In this document: positions 17,526 to 26,223 of the stretch, piece after piece
How the letters are laid out: every line of letters starts with the position of its first letter
Position numbering within the stretch: position 1 is the stretch's first letter
Assembly (NCBI GenBank): GCA_947427035.1
Contig: CANEGK010000007.1
Span: 1 to 62,890 of the forward strand
Direction of reading: 5' to 3'
DNA from: an uncultured Clostridium sp.
Lineage (GTDB): Bacteria > Bacillota > Clostridia > Oscillospirales > Butyricicoccaceae
DNA: 62,890 bases
Program-made: the position numbers and the translations under genes
Notes under the pieces: generated by a model
Database searches by the model: none
The model's input: the letters and a program-made list of their open reading frames with translations, nothing else
What the model was told of the DNA's origin: nothing

Positions 17526-18965
17526 ATGAGTTTTCTCACCCCGTCTTACCTGCTCTTTTTCCCCGCTGCCGCCGTTTTTTACTACCTGCTGCCGGCCCGG
17601 GCCAAAAATCCCTGGCTTTTGTTGTGCAGCTGGTTTTTTTACCTGTGCGCCGGGCCGCAATATTTTGCCTTTCTGCTCTTTGCCATCGTCACCACCTACG
17701 CGGCCGGACTTCGCCTTGAAAAAAAGCGCAGCCGCCTGACGCTGAGCCTGGCCGTCGGCGCGCAGATCGCCCTTCTGTTCGTCTTCAAATACCTCGGTTT
17801 TGCGCTGTCCCTTGTTGCGCGGGCGCTCCGCGCCGCCGGCCTTGCCTTTGAACAGCCGGCGCTGTCGCTCATCCTGCCGCTGGGCATCTCCTTTTATCTG
17901 TTCCAGGCTATGGGCTACCTGGTCGACGTTTACCGCGGCAAGCGCCCGGCGCAGCGCAATTTTATTAAATACGCCCTGTTCATCTCCTTTTTCCCCTCGC
18001 TGCTGTCCGGCCCCATCGGGCGCTCGGATCAGCTTCTGCCCCAGTTTGACGCGCCGCGCCCCTTTTGCTGGACCGGGGTCAAAAGCGGGCTCATCCGCTT
18101 TTTGTGGGGCGCTTTTCAAAAGCTGGTCGTCGCCGACCGCCTGGGCGCGGTGACGGCCGCTGTTTTCGCCGCGCCGCACAATTATTCAACCCTACAGCTG
18201 TGGGGAGCGGCCGCCGCCTTTTCCCTGCAAATTTACTGCGACTTCGCCGCCTACTCCGACATGGCCTGCGGCTGTGCCGAAGCCATGGGCTTTTCTCTGA
18301 TACAAAACTTCCGCACCCCTTACTTTTCGCGCTCTATTCAGGAGTTCTGGCGGCGCTGGCACATCTCGCTGTCCAGCTGGTTCCGCGACTACCTGTATTT
18401 TCCCCTCGGCGGCAGCCGGCGCGGCACGGCGCGCAAGTACCTGAACGTCCTCGTCGTCTTTGCCGTCAGCGGCCTGTGGCACGGCGCGGCCCTTACCTTT
18501 GTCGTCTGGGGGCTTTTGAACGGACTGTATCAGGTCATCGGCGGGCTTTCCGCCCCGCTGCGCCAGAAAATCCGCCAATCGCTCCGCCTGCATGACGACG
18601 GGCAGCTTTGCATCCTGTGGCAAACGGCCTGCACCTTTGTGCTGGCCACCATCGCCTGGGTGTTTTTTAAGGCCGGATCTCTGCACGCCGCCCTTTCCGT
18701 CCTGCGCGGCATGTTTCTTCCGCGCGCCGGCACGGGACTGACGCTCTTCGCCGGGCTGCACGAACTGTTTGCCGCGGCGCTCGGCCTGCTTTTTGTCCTC
18801 GCGCGCGATCTCTGGTCGCTGCGCTGTGACCCGCCCCGCCGGCTGGCGGAAGGAAACCGCGCCGTGCGCTGGGTTCTCTGCCTGGGCCTTCTTATGCTGA
18901 CCCTCGTCCTGGGCACCTACGGCACCGGGTACGACGCGCAGGACTTCATTTACTTTAAGTTTTAG
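17526..18965 (+). CDS. MBOAT-family membrane O-acyltransferase (module 1)
   Basis: A 479-residue AlgI/DltB-like enzyme that would transfer acyl groups from the cytosol to a surface polymer. It has many membrane helices, the conserved block EFWRRWHISLSSWFRDYLYF, PLGGSR, and the putative catalytic His in SGLWHGAALTF. The ATG is preceded by GGGAGGGCGCC. It is followed 12 bases later by an SGNH-like partner gene, the usual arrangement for polysaccharide O-acetylation pairs. The acceptor polymer is unknown. Confidence 0.88.
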   Translation: MSFLTPSYLLFFPAAAVFYYLLPARAKNPWLLLCSWFFYLCAGPQYFAFLLFAIVTTYAAGLRLEKKRSRLTLSLAVGAQIALLFVFKYLGFALSLVARALRAAGLAFEQPALSLILPLGISFYLFQAMGYLVDVYRGKRPAQRNFIKYALFISFFPSLLSGPIGRSDQLLPQFDAPRPFCWTGVKSGLIRFLWGAFQKLVVADRLGAVTAAVFAAPHNYSTLQLWGAAAAFSLQIYCDFAAYSDMACGCAEAMGFSLIQNFRTPYFSRSIQEFWRRWHISLSSWFRDYLYFPLGGSRRGTARKYLNVLVVFAVSGLWHGAALTFVVWGLLNGLYQVIGGLSAPLRQKIRQSLRLHDDGQLCILWQTACTFVLATIAWVFFKAGSLHAALSVLRGMFLPRAGTGLTLFAGLHELFAAALGLLFVLARDLWSLRCDPPRRLAEGNRAVRWVLCLGLLMLTLVLGTYGTGYDAQDFIYFKF

Positions 18966-18977
18966 GGGGTGGGCCGC

Positions 18978-19925
18978 ATGAAAAAGCGTGTTTTCAAAGA
19001 AATCGGCTTCTCCCTGCTGTTTATTCTGCTGGCGCTGCTTCTGATAGGCGCGGCGTCGCGCGCCCTCAAGCCGGAACGCAATGACTACGGCGCGGTATGG
19101 CGCGCCTTTCTGGCCGAGGAAAAGGACAGCATGGACTACCTGTACCTGGGCAGTTCTTATGCCTACTGCGATATCAGCCCCGCCGCCGTGCAGGCGCAGT
19201 CGGGGCTTTGCGGCTACTGCATGGCGGGGCCGGAGCAGACTATGGGCATTTCGTACTGGTACCTGCGCGAATGCCTGAAAACCCAAAGCCCACGCGCCGT
19301 TTTTATCGAGGGCACGGCGCTGCATTTTGAAGAATACCAGGGCTATACACAGGTCAATCTGGCCTATATGCCCATGGGTTTGAACCGCATTGCGGCCGCC
19401 TTTACCGTGGCCGAGCCCGAGCTGCGCACCGGTATTTTGTTCGATCTGTACTTTTACCACGACCGCTGGAAGGAAGTCGGCGTCCAGGAAGCATGGCGCG
19501 GAATTATGCCCGCCCCGTGTTCCGAGCTGCGCGGCTTTACGCCGGCCGACGGCGTTGCGGAAAATATGGACAAGGCCCCCTTTACGCGCGCGCCGCAGCC
19601 CGACGCTGTCTATGAAAAAAACTTGGCCTGGCTGCAAAAAACCGTCGACCTGTGCAAACGGGAGGGCATTACCCCGGTCGTCATTTTCCACCCGACCTAC
19701 AGCCAGCTCCCGGCCGAAACCTATGACCGCATCGCGCAGGACGTCGCCGCCATGAACGGGGTTTTGTATTTCGATCTCAGCCGCAGCGCTGAAGATATAG
19801 GGCTGAGCCCCCTGACCGATTACTTTGACGCCGGGCACTTAAACGCCGGCGCGGCCGAACGTTTCTCGCGCTGGCTGGGGAACTTTATGCGCGAAAACGT
19901 CCCTGTACTGGGGGATGTCGAATAA
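18978..19925 (+). CDS. SGNH/DltD-like extracytoplasmic partner of the MBOAT protein
   Basis: A 315-residue protein with one N-terminal membrane helix (FSLLFILLALLLIGAAS) and an extracellular domain. The motif DYLYLGSSYAYCDISP resembles the Ser block of SGNH/DltD-type proteins, and the late TDYFDAGHLNAGAAERF carries the Asp-x-x-His block. It likely completes acyl transfer outside the membrane after the MBOAT step. The ATG at 18978 follows AGGGGGTGG; a GTG at 18969 is less likely. Residue-level catalysis is inferred. Confidence 0.75.
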   Translation: MKKRVFKEIGFSLLFILLALLLIGAASRALKPERNDYGAVWRAFLAEEKDSMDYLYLGSSYAYCDISPAAVQAQSGLCGYCMAGPEQTMGISYWYLRECLKTQSPRAVFIEGTALHFEEYQGYTQVNLAYMPMGLNRIAAAFTVAEPELRTGILFDLYFYHDRWKEVGVQEAWRGIMPAPCSELRGFTPADGVAENMDKAPFTRAPQPDAVYEKNLAWLQKTVDLCKREGITPVVIFHPTYSQLPAETYDRIAQDVAAMNGVLYFDLSRSAEDIGLSPLTDYFDAGHLNAGAAERFSRWLGNFMRENVPVLGDVE

Positions 19926-19951
19926 AAAAGCGCTGCAACGCAGCGCTTTTT
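19925..19951 (+). terminator. Terminator after O-acylation module 1
   Basis: An 11-bp perfect stem with arms AAAAAGCGCTG and CAGCGCTTTTT encloses CAACG, immediately after the stop codon, and ends in a T-run. Confidence 0.8.
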
Positions 19952-20002
19952 CCTTTTCATGGCCGGAAAACCCGGCCACGCTTTTTGGTTTTCAGGCAGA
20001 GT

Positions 20003-20539
20003 CTAAACGACTTCTCCGCCGCTGTACCGTTGCAGCTGCTCGTACAACGCCGCATAATCCGCCGCCGACAGAATGCAGAACCAGTCCCATTCCTTCTGCG
20101 CTTGCCCCGCATCGTCGAATGTGCTTTTGCTGACATTGATGACCGGGCTGTCGCGATGGACGGATTCAAGATCCAGTTGCTTTTCCATGTCAAAAAATGC
20201 AAACCGGTACTCAATTGCCCCGTTTTCAAAAATGACGTGTACCGCGTGCCGCTCAGTGCCCAGCGGCAAATCCACCTCTGTAACCGGGCGGAAGGGCGTG
20301 GCCCGTGCGCACATTTCGGCAATTTCATCGATAAAGCCGGCGTCCTCTACCGTCCTGTGCTTCAGCTTGTCCGGAGGACAAGTCACATTGTAAACGTACA
20401 CGTCGTGCCCGCTCAAATCCTTCACGCTGACCATTGTTTCCGGTTCAGAAGGGCCGCCGAAACAGCAGAACAGCACAATCGCAATATTTGCAATGGTCAG
20501 TACAGCGATTCCAGCAGCCGGCAGCTTCTGTTTTTTCAT
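20003..20539 (-). CDS. Hypothetical membrane-anchored protein
   Basis: A 178-residue protein I do not recognise. Residues 8-27 form a hydrophobic helix ending in FCCFGG, consistent with a membrane anchor. The remaining 150 residues are a soluble, probably extracellular domain with mixed beta and alpha character (HDVYVYNVTCPPDKL near the start, FENGAIEYRFAFFD in the middle). The ATG has GTGACGCG upstream, a weak ribosome site. It lies between the two convergent O-acylation modules but is separated from the minus-strand module by a terminator, so it probably has its own promoter. Confidence 0.6.
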   Translation of the reverse strand: MKKQKLPAAGIAVLTIANIAIVLFCCFGGPSEPETMVSVKDLSGHDVYVYNVTCPPDKLKHRTVEDAGFIDEIAEMCARATPFRPVTEVDLPLGTERHAVHVIFENGAIEYRFAFFDMEKQLDLESVHRDSPVINVSKSTFDDAGQAQKEWDWFCILSAADYAALYEQLQRYSGGEVV

Positions 20540-20617
20540 CGCGTCACTTCCAAAAACCTGACGTAAAGTTATTTTTAGTATATCTTCTGTTTATCGTATT
20601 GTCAATATAAAACAATA

Positions 20618-20653
20618 AAGAGCAGAGCCGGCGACAAACCTGGCCCTGCTCTT
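20618..20653 (-). terminator. Terminator after the DHHW gene
   Basis: AAGAGCAG (20618-20625) pairs with CTGCTCTT (20646-20653), extended by an inner GCC/GGC. The minus strand continues into TATTGTTTTATA, a T-rich tail that suits the upstream minus-strand operon. Confidence 0.6.
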
Positions 20654-20661
20654 ATTTTATG

Positions 20662-21765
20662 TTACCGCGCCGCCAGCACAATGGCAGTGTCCTGCAAAAA
20701 GTTTTTGGTCTGGTACAAAACCAGAATTCGATCCATCCCGTTTTCGGCCGCGTACTGGCTGACGGGCAGGCGGTAATAACGCGGATCGATCAGGTGGATT
20801 TCCGAAAAATGCCGCGCCAGAAAGGGTACCAGCGAGTTGGAAAAAGAATCCTTGACGAGCAGCAGACGTTCGCCGCCCGGATTGTTCTGGTTTTTGATGG
20901 TGCAAACCGGGTAGTTGCCGCCCAGGAAGAGGGAGTATTTATCCTTCTGGTCGGCATAGCTCAGGTCGTAAAAGGGCTTTTCCTCGCCGTCAACCCAGAG
21001 CGAAAGGCCGTCTGCGCCGTAATAGACAATTTCATCGGGAGCGTAGCCGCGCGCACCGGCCTGCGAATACAGCGTACCGTAAAAATCGGGGACGATCACG
21101 CTCTCTTCCGGCAGGGGCAGCGGCTCGAAACCCAGCGCGCGGGCAATGACGGTATACCCTGTATACGCGCCTGCCGTCGTCCAGTGGTGGTCGGTTCGGT
21201 AAAAGGCGGGCAAATCCCGAGCATCGTACAGGGCCTGCGACAGATCAAAATACTGCGGCAGCTGCGCCGCGGCGTCAAGGAGCTGCTGCTGATCCCAGCT
21301 CGGCGCGTTTTGGGGCAGGTCATCCCGGTACACCCACGCCGCCGTCGGAATGAGCGAAAAATGCACCGGCAGGCCGGCGTTTTTCTGCATGTCGGCAATG
21401 GCGGCCAGGTTGCTTTCCAGCCGCCCTTCGGCCGGCGGATCAAAGCGCTCGATCAGCCGGCTGTCCCCGGCAAAATAGACGCCGTTGTTCTCCGTTTTCA
21501 AAAGCGCCCGCTCACAGTAGTATTTCAGCCCGACCCAGCCGTCGCGCCCGGCGAACTGGTCGGTCAGATAGGTTTCCATTTCGCTTGTATAGCTCCCGGA
21601 AAAAAGGCTTTGCCACGAAAACTCCGGCTTTTGTGCCAGCATCCGGTTTTCCATCGGCGAAAACGCACGGGCGGGCGTCAGCAGGTTCCATATCAACCCT
21701 CCGGCCAGAAAGAGGCAGAAGAGGGCGGCTGTCGCCGCCGCGACGATATTTTTTTCGTTGCGCAT
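20662..21765 (-). CDS. DHHW-family / AlgX-like O-acetylation accessory protein (module 2)
   Basis: A 367-residue protein with an N-terminal membrane helix and an extracellular SGNH-like domain. The conserved block FYRTDHHWTTAGA gives the DHHW family its name and includes the predicted Asp-His catalytic pair. The region ENRMLAQKPEF near the N-terminus is also typical. It is the last gene of DUF4358-MBOAT-DHHW and starts 12 bases downstream of the MBOAT stop. Its expected role is transfer or turnover of acetyl groups on a surface polymer. The ATG has AGGAAAGGGAC upstream. Confidence 0.83.
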   Translation of the reverse strand: MRNEKNIVAAATAALFCLFLAGGLIWNLLTPARAFSPMENRMLAQKPEFSWQSLFSGSYTSEMETYLTDQFAGRDGWVGLKYYCERALLKTENNGVYFAGDSRLIERFDPPAEGRLESNLAAIADMQKNAGLPVHFSLIPTAAWVYRDDLPQNAPSWDQQQLLDAAAQLPQYFDLSQALYDARDLPAFYRTDHHWTTAGAYTGYTVIARALGFEPLPLPEESVIVPDFYGTLYSQAGARGYAPDEIVYYGADGLSLWVDGEEKPFYDLSYADQKDKYSLFLGGNYPVCTIKNQNNPGGERLLLVKDSFSNSLVPFLARHFSEIHLIDPRYYRLPVSQYAAENGMDRILVLYQTKNFLQDTAIVLAAR

Positions 21766-21777
21766 GTCCCTTTCCTC

Positions 21778-23169
21778 CTAAAACCGAAAATACAGAAACG
21801 GGTTGTAGCTGGCGTCGACCACATACGCCGTCGACAGGATAAGAAAAATCAGGCAGAGCAGCGGTACCCACGCCGGCGTCTTTTTCTCAGCGCAGCGGCG
21901 GTAAAGCTTTGAGGGCAGGGGCGTCGCCGCCACCGCCAGAATGACGAACAGCGGGCCGTAAAGCCGCAGATAGTAAAGCGCCGGGGCGTTTACCACCCCG
22001 CCCGCGCCCAGCATGGCGCGCAGGTAAATACCCATTGTGGGCAGGTCTTCGACGGCAAAAATGACCCAGCCGAGCACGGCGACGAGCAGTGCATACACAT
22101 GCTGCACAGCGCGCGGCGCCTTTTCCAGTACACGCAGCAAAAAGGCCTTTTCCAGCATGAGCCACAGGGCAAACCAGAGGCCCCAGAGCAAAAAATTCCA
22201 GCTGGCGCCGTGCCAGATGCCGGTCAGCGCCCACACAATCAGCAGGTTGCGATAGGTTTTGAGCTTCCCTGCGCGGCTGCCGCCGAGGGGAATGTAGACA
22301 TATTCGCGGAACCACGAGCCGAGCGAAATGTGCCAGCGCCGCCAGAACTCGGTCACGGAACGCGAAATATACGGGTAGTCAAAATTCTTTTTGAACTCGA
22401 ACCCCAGCATACGGCCCAGTCCTATCGCCATGTCGGAATAGCCGGAGAAGTCAAAGTAGATTTGCAGCGAAAAGGCCAAAATGCCCAGCCACGCCCCCAG
22501 CGCCGACAGCGACGCGGCGGTTTGCAGGCTGACATCCCACAAGGCCCCGATGCTGTTGGCCAGCAGCACCTTTTTCCCCAGGCCGCAGACAAAGGTCTGC
22601 ACGCCCGAGGCAAACTGCGCGACGCTTTCGCGCCGGCCGGACAACTGATCGTCGACGTCCTTGTATTTGACAATGGGGCCGGCGATGAGCTGCGGGAACA
22701 GGGTGACAAAGGTGCCGAAGGCTGCGACATTCTTCTGCGCGCGGGCGTCGCCGCGGTAGACGTCGATGGTATACGACATGGTCTGAAAGGTGTAAAAGGA
22801 AATGCCGATGGGCAGCGGCACCCCCAGCGGTTCGAGCGGCAGGGCGGGGAAGAGGCCCTTCAGGCTGACGACAATAAAATCGTAGTACTTGAAAAAGAGC
22901 AGCAGTCCCAGGTTGAAAACCACGGAAGAGATGACAAAGGCGCGCGCCTTTTTGTCGTTTGCGCGGTGTTTTTCAACGAGAAGACCATGGGTATAGTCGA
23001 TGGCGATGGAAAGCAGCATGATAAGTACATAAACCGGTTCTCCCCACGCATAAAAAAGCAGGTTGACGGCAAGCAGAACTACGTTGCGCCATCTGCGCGG
23101 CGCAACGTAGTAGACTGCCAGCGTCACCGGCAGGTAAAAAAACAGAAAGACGACGCTGCTGAAAACCAT
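21778..23169 (-). CDS. MBOAT-family membrane O-acyltransferase (module 2)
   Basis: A second AlgI/DltB-like acyltransferase, 463 residues. It has FYAWGEPVYV near the N-terminus, the block EFWRRWHISLGSWFREYVYI, PLGGSR, and the catalytic-His region TGIWHGASWNF. It is clearly divergent from the module 1 enzyme, so the pair is not a recent duplication. Four bases separate it from the upstream DUF4358 gene. It should import acyl groups across the membrane for the DHHW partner. The acceptor is unknown. Confidence 0.88.
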   Translation of the reverse strand: MVFSSVVFLFFYLPVTLAVYYVAPRRWRNVVLLAVNLLFYAWGEPVYVLIMLLSIAIDYTHGLLVEKHRANDKKARAFVISSVVFNLGLLLFFKYYDFIVVSLKGLFPALPLEPLGVPLPIGISFYTFQTMSYTIDVYRGDARAQKNVAAFGTFVTLFPQLIAGPIVKYKDVDDQLSGRRESVAQFASGVQTFVCGLGKKVLLANSIGALWDVSLQTAASLSALGAWLGILAFSLQIYFDFSGYSDMAIGLGRMLGFEFKKNFDYPYISRSVTEFWRRWHISLGSWFREYVYIPLGGSRAGKLKTYRNLLIVWALTGIWHGASWNFLLWGLWFALWLMLEKAFLLRVLEKAPRAVQHVYALLVAVLGWVIFAVEDLPTMGIYLRAMLGAGGVVNAPALYYLRLYGPLFVILAVAATPLPSKLYRRCAEKKTPAWVPLLCLIFLILSTAYVVDASYNPFLYFRF

Positions 23170-23173
23170 AAGC

Positions 23174-23653
23174 TCAGGCTTTGGTCATCTCGTCAAAGGC
23201 GCTGACCGCCTCGTCGGCCTTTTCGGACACGACAAACAGGATATAATTCCCGTTTTTGACGACGCGGGCATCTTTGACTGTTTCATAGACTTCGGGCAGG
23301 TACTGCGACCAGGTGGCGTCCAAATCCTCCTGTCGCTGAGTAATGCCGGCCTCGGCGTCGGCCATCTTGCCCTCTTTGACCTTCATGACAAGAATTTCGT
23401 CGGCACGGACGTTGATAAGGGCGACCGAGCCCCGGTAATCCTCCAGTAAATCGGTCGAGGTGATGCCGTACAGAACGGACAGTACATCGTCGTCGATGGC
23501 CTGCATGTCGGGCAGATTATCCTCTCCGATGGCTTCGTTGATCTTTTCCAATATTTCCTCACAGGTGGGGTTTTTCTCTTCGGCCTTCTGGCACCCGGCC
23601 AGAACGGACAGGCCCACAAGGGCGGCGAGAAGCAATGCGGTCAGTTTTTTCAT
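23174..23653 (-). CDS. DUF4358-type lipoprotein
   Basis: A 159-residue predicted lipoprotein. The signal peptide ends in LAGC with Cys21 as the lipid site. The mature domain (YGITSTDLLEDYRGSVALINVRADEI and a late KNGNYILFVVS strand) matches the clostridial DUF4358 family. That family is often found next to MBOAT and DHHW genes, as here. I chose the ATG at 23653 because AAAGGAAACCAAC precedes it and the signal peptide begins there. It is the first gene of module 2; its biochemical role is unknown. Confidence 0.8.
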   Translation of the reverse strand: MKKLTALLLAALVGLSVLAGCQKAEEKNPTCEEILEKINEAIGEDNLPDMQAIDDDVLSVLYGITSTDLLEDYRGSVALINVRADEILVMKVKEGKMADAEAGITQRQEDLDATWSQYLPEVYETVKDARVVKNGNYILFVVSEKADEAVSAFDEMTKA

Positions 23654-23816
23654 GTTGGTTTCCTTTCGTCGGTTCAAATGGTATGTGGCAGTGGTTTCTG
23701 CGAATATAGACGCGCTTGAGGCGTCGATGGTTCCCCTAGTTTTTGAAGTTTCTGTGAAATTATTCCGTCTTCTTTTGCCCCTTATCCGGGGCGGCAGAAG
23801 GCGCTGACTCCCGCTC

Positions 23817-23850
23817 AAAAGGCGGTAATCCCTGGGGATTACCGCCTTTT
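23817..23850 (-). terminator. Terminator after thrS
   Basis: A 15-bp perfect stem (23817-23831 with 23836-23850) with arms AAAAGGCGGTAATCC lies 16 bases beyond the thrS stop; on the minus strand the distal arm ends in TTTT. Confidence 0.8.
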
Positions 23851-23865
23851 TATCAAGCTTTCCGC

Positions 23866-25761
23866 CTACTTCTTTTCCTCAACCTCTTTTTGCAGGGCCT
23901 TAATGAGCGCCTCAACCGTCATGGTTTCGGTCTCGCCCGTCTTGCGCGAGCGCACGGCGACCTGTCCGGCCTCCTGCTCCTTGTCGCCCAGCACGAGCAT
24001 ATACGGCACCTTTTCCATCTGCGCTTCGCGGATCTTGTACCCGATCTTCTCGTTGCGGCCGTCAAACTCGCAGCGGATGCCGGCCTGCTCCAGCTTGTCC
24101 ATGACCTCGTGCGCATAGGGCTGCACGCGGTCGGTGATGGGCAGGACTTTGACCTGCACCGGCGACAGCCACAGCGGGAAGGCGCCGGCGTAATGCTCGG
24201 TCAAAATGCCGATAAAACGCTCCATGCTGCCCAGAATGGTGCGGTGGATCATAACGGGGCGGTGCTTTTCACCGTCGGCGCCGGTGTATTCCAGCTCGAA
24301 CCGTTCGGGCATCTGGAAGTCGAGCTGCAAGGTGGCGCACTGCCAGGTGCGGCCGATGGAGTCGACCAGATGGAAGTCGATCTTGGGCCCGTAAAAGGCG
24401 CCGTCGCCTTCATTGATGCGGTACTCGACGCCTTTGCGCTCCAGCGCCTGGCGCAGCGCCTCGGTCGCCGCGTCCCACTGCTCGATTTCGCCCATAAAGT
24501 CCTCGGGCCGGGTCGACAGCTCGACGCGGTAGGGGAAGTCAAAGACCTTGTACACACGGTCGACCAGGTCGATGACGCCCTCGATTTCCTGGGGAATCTG
24601 CTCGGGCGTCATATACAGGTGCGCGTCGTCCTGCGTAAAGCAGCGCACGCGCATCAGGCCGTGCAGCGCGCCCGACAGCTCGTGCCGGTGCACGACGCCC
24701 ATCTCGGCCGAACGGATGGGCAGGTCGCGGTACGACCACATGCGGCGCTTGTAGGCCAGCATTCCGCCCGGGCAGTTCATGGGCTTGATGGCGTAATCCT
24801 CTTCGTCGATCTGGGTAAAGTACATGTTGGATTTGTAGTGATCCCAGTGGCCCGAGCGGTGCCACAGATCCTCGTTGAGAATCATCGGGGTGCGGATTTC
24901 CTCGTACCCGGCGCGCTTGTGCTCTTTGCGCCAGAAATCCTCAAGGATGTTGCGCAGCACCATGCCTTTCGGCAAGAAGAAGGGGAAGCCCGGGCCCTCT
25001 TCCGCGAACATGAACAGGTCGAGCTCGCGGCCCAGCTTGCGGTGGTCGCGCTTTTTAGCCTCTTCCATCATGTGCAGGTATTCGTCCAAATCGGCCTTTT
25101 TGGTAAAGGCGGTGCCGTAAATACGCTGGAGCATTTTGCGGCTGGAGTCGCCGCGCCAGTAAGCGCCCGTGACGCTGGTCAGCTTGATGGCCTTGACCCC
25201 GCCCGTCGAGGGCAGGTGGGGGCCGGCGCACAGATCACAGAAGTCGCCTTGTTTATAGAAAGAGATCTCTTCGCCTTCGGGCAGGTTTTCAATGAGCTCG
25301 ACCTTATAGGGTTCGCTCGCCATTTTTTCCAGAGCCTGTTCTTTGGACAGAACAAATCGCTCGAGCGGCAGGTTTTCTTTGACAATGCGCTTCATTTCGG
25401 CCTCGATTTTCTCCAAATCCTCCTGGGTGAAGGATTCCTCACGGTCAAAATCGTAGTAAAAGCCGTTGTCAATGGCGGGGCCGATGGCAAAGCGCGCGTC
25501 GGGGAAAAGGTGCTGCACCGCCTGCGCCAGAATGTGCGACGCAGTGTGGCGCAGCGTCCAGCGGCCCATCTCATCGTTAAAGGTCAGAATGCTCAGGCTG
25601 TCGCCCTCATGCAGCGGGGTTTTCAAATCATGGGTTTCCCCGTTGATTTCACAGGCCAGCGCCGCGCGCGCCAGGCCGTCAGAAATCTGTTTGGCGGCGT
25701 CCAGCGCCGTCGCTCCGTCGGCCACGCACAAAGCGGAGCCGTCTTTCAGCTTGATGTTCAT
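23866..25761 (-). CDS. thrS: Threonyl-tRNA synthetase
   Basis: Class II synthetase charging tRNA-Thr, 631 residues. It has an N-terminal TGS domain, an editing domain with the HxxxH pair in RHTASHILAQAVQH, the catalytic core with zinc-ligand motif MNCPGG, and a C-terminal anticodon-binding domain. The upstream open frame is ignored because GAGAGGAAGTC precedes the ATG at 25761 and the protein family begins MNIKLKDG. It is monocistronic, with a T-box leader in front and a strong terminator behind. Confidence 0.96.
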   Translation of the reverse strand: MNIKLKDGSALCVADGATALDAAKQISDGLARAALACEINGETHDLKTPLHEGDSLSILTFNDEMGRWTLRHTASHILAQAVQHLFPDARFAIGPAIDNGFYYDFDREESFTQEDLEKIEAEMKRIVKENLPLERFVLSKEQALEKMASEPYKVELIENLPEGEEISFYKQGDFCDLCAGPHLPSTGGVKAIKLTSVTGAYWRGDSSRKMLQRIYGTAFTKKADLDEYLHMMEEAKKRDHRKLGRELDLFMFAEEGPGFPFFLPKGMVLRNILEDFWRKEHKRAGYEEIRTPMILNEDLWHRSGHWDHYKSNMYFTQIDEEDYAIKPMNCPGGMLAYKRRMWSYRDLPIRSAEMGVVHRHELSGALHGLMRVRCFTQDDAHLYMTPEQIPQEIEGVIDLVDRVYKVFDFPYRVELSTRPEDFMGEIEQWDAATEALRQALERKGVEYRINEGDGAFYGPKIDFHLVDSIGRTWQCATLQLDFQMPERFELEYTGADGEKHRPVMIHRTILGSMERFIGILTEHYAGAFPLWLSPVQVKVLPITDRVQPYAHEVMDKLEQAGIRCEFDGRNEKIGYKIREAQMEKVPYMLVLGDKEQEAGQVAVRSRKTGETETMTVEALIKALQKEVEEKK

Positions 25762-25795
25762 AGAAAAGACTTCCTCTCGTCGTTTAAAATTGCAA

Positions 25796-26060
25796 AATAA
25801 AAAGCCCCGCACCCCTTAAAGGGGTGCAGAGGCGATTTGACAAAACCGTGGTTCCACTCTGCTTGAAGCGCAAAAACGCTCCCGCTTCTGTACCGGTAAC
25901 GGCGGCAGGCCGGCGCACGCCTACTGCAAAAACAGATAGGTTCGGCGGCGCTCCTCACGGGCGGTGTGGTTCCCAACATGCGGCAGACGCACTTACAGCC
26001 GGCGGCGCGCCCTCTCTGTGCGGCATTTGTCTTGAGTTCCGTCCCGATCACAGGATTTTG
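25796..26060 (-). promoter_or_regulatory. Threonine T-box riboswitch leader of thrS
   Basis: On the minus strand the leader contains the T-box core AGAGTGGAACCACGG (25860-25846), whose UGGA would pair with the UCCA end of uncharged tRNA-Thr. A terminator follows: stem 25809-25815 with 25821-25827 and the tail CTTTTTATTTT. Upstream, GGGAACCACACC holds a candidate specifier ACC (25970-25968), a threonine codon. Uncharged tRNA-Thr is expected to favour antitermination and thrS expression. The T-box and terminator are seen directly; the specifier position is inferred. Confidence 0.9.
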
Positions 26061-26073
26061 TGTATATATTTTT

Positions 26074-26102
26074 ATATTATCACCACTGTTTCATTCTGTC
26101 AA
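26074..26102 (-). promoter_or_regulatory. Promoter of the thrS leader
   Basis: A perfect TTGACA (26102-26097) and TAATAT (26079-26074) are spaced by 17 bases on the minus strand, just upstream of the T-box leader. Confidence 0.6.
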
Positions 26103-26223
26103 GAGGGATTTGTCCGCGCATCTGCGATTCGAATTTTGAAAAATAGGCGCGGACCTTTTCTTTGCAATGCCGCGGCGCTTCTGGTATACTGAAAGCAACG
26201 CCAAAGAGAAAGGACTGACCCCC

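Noticed and set aside
23890..25800. A 636-codon open frame antisense to thrS
   Set aside because: It mirrors the thrS codons in GC-rich DNA, lacks any recognisable family motif and has no ribosome site. Similar long antisense frames opposite the dpp binding protein (4221-5588) and the glycolytic genes (29925-31895) were rejected for the same reason.
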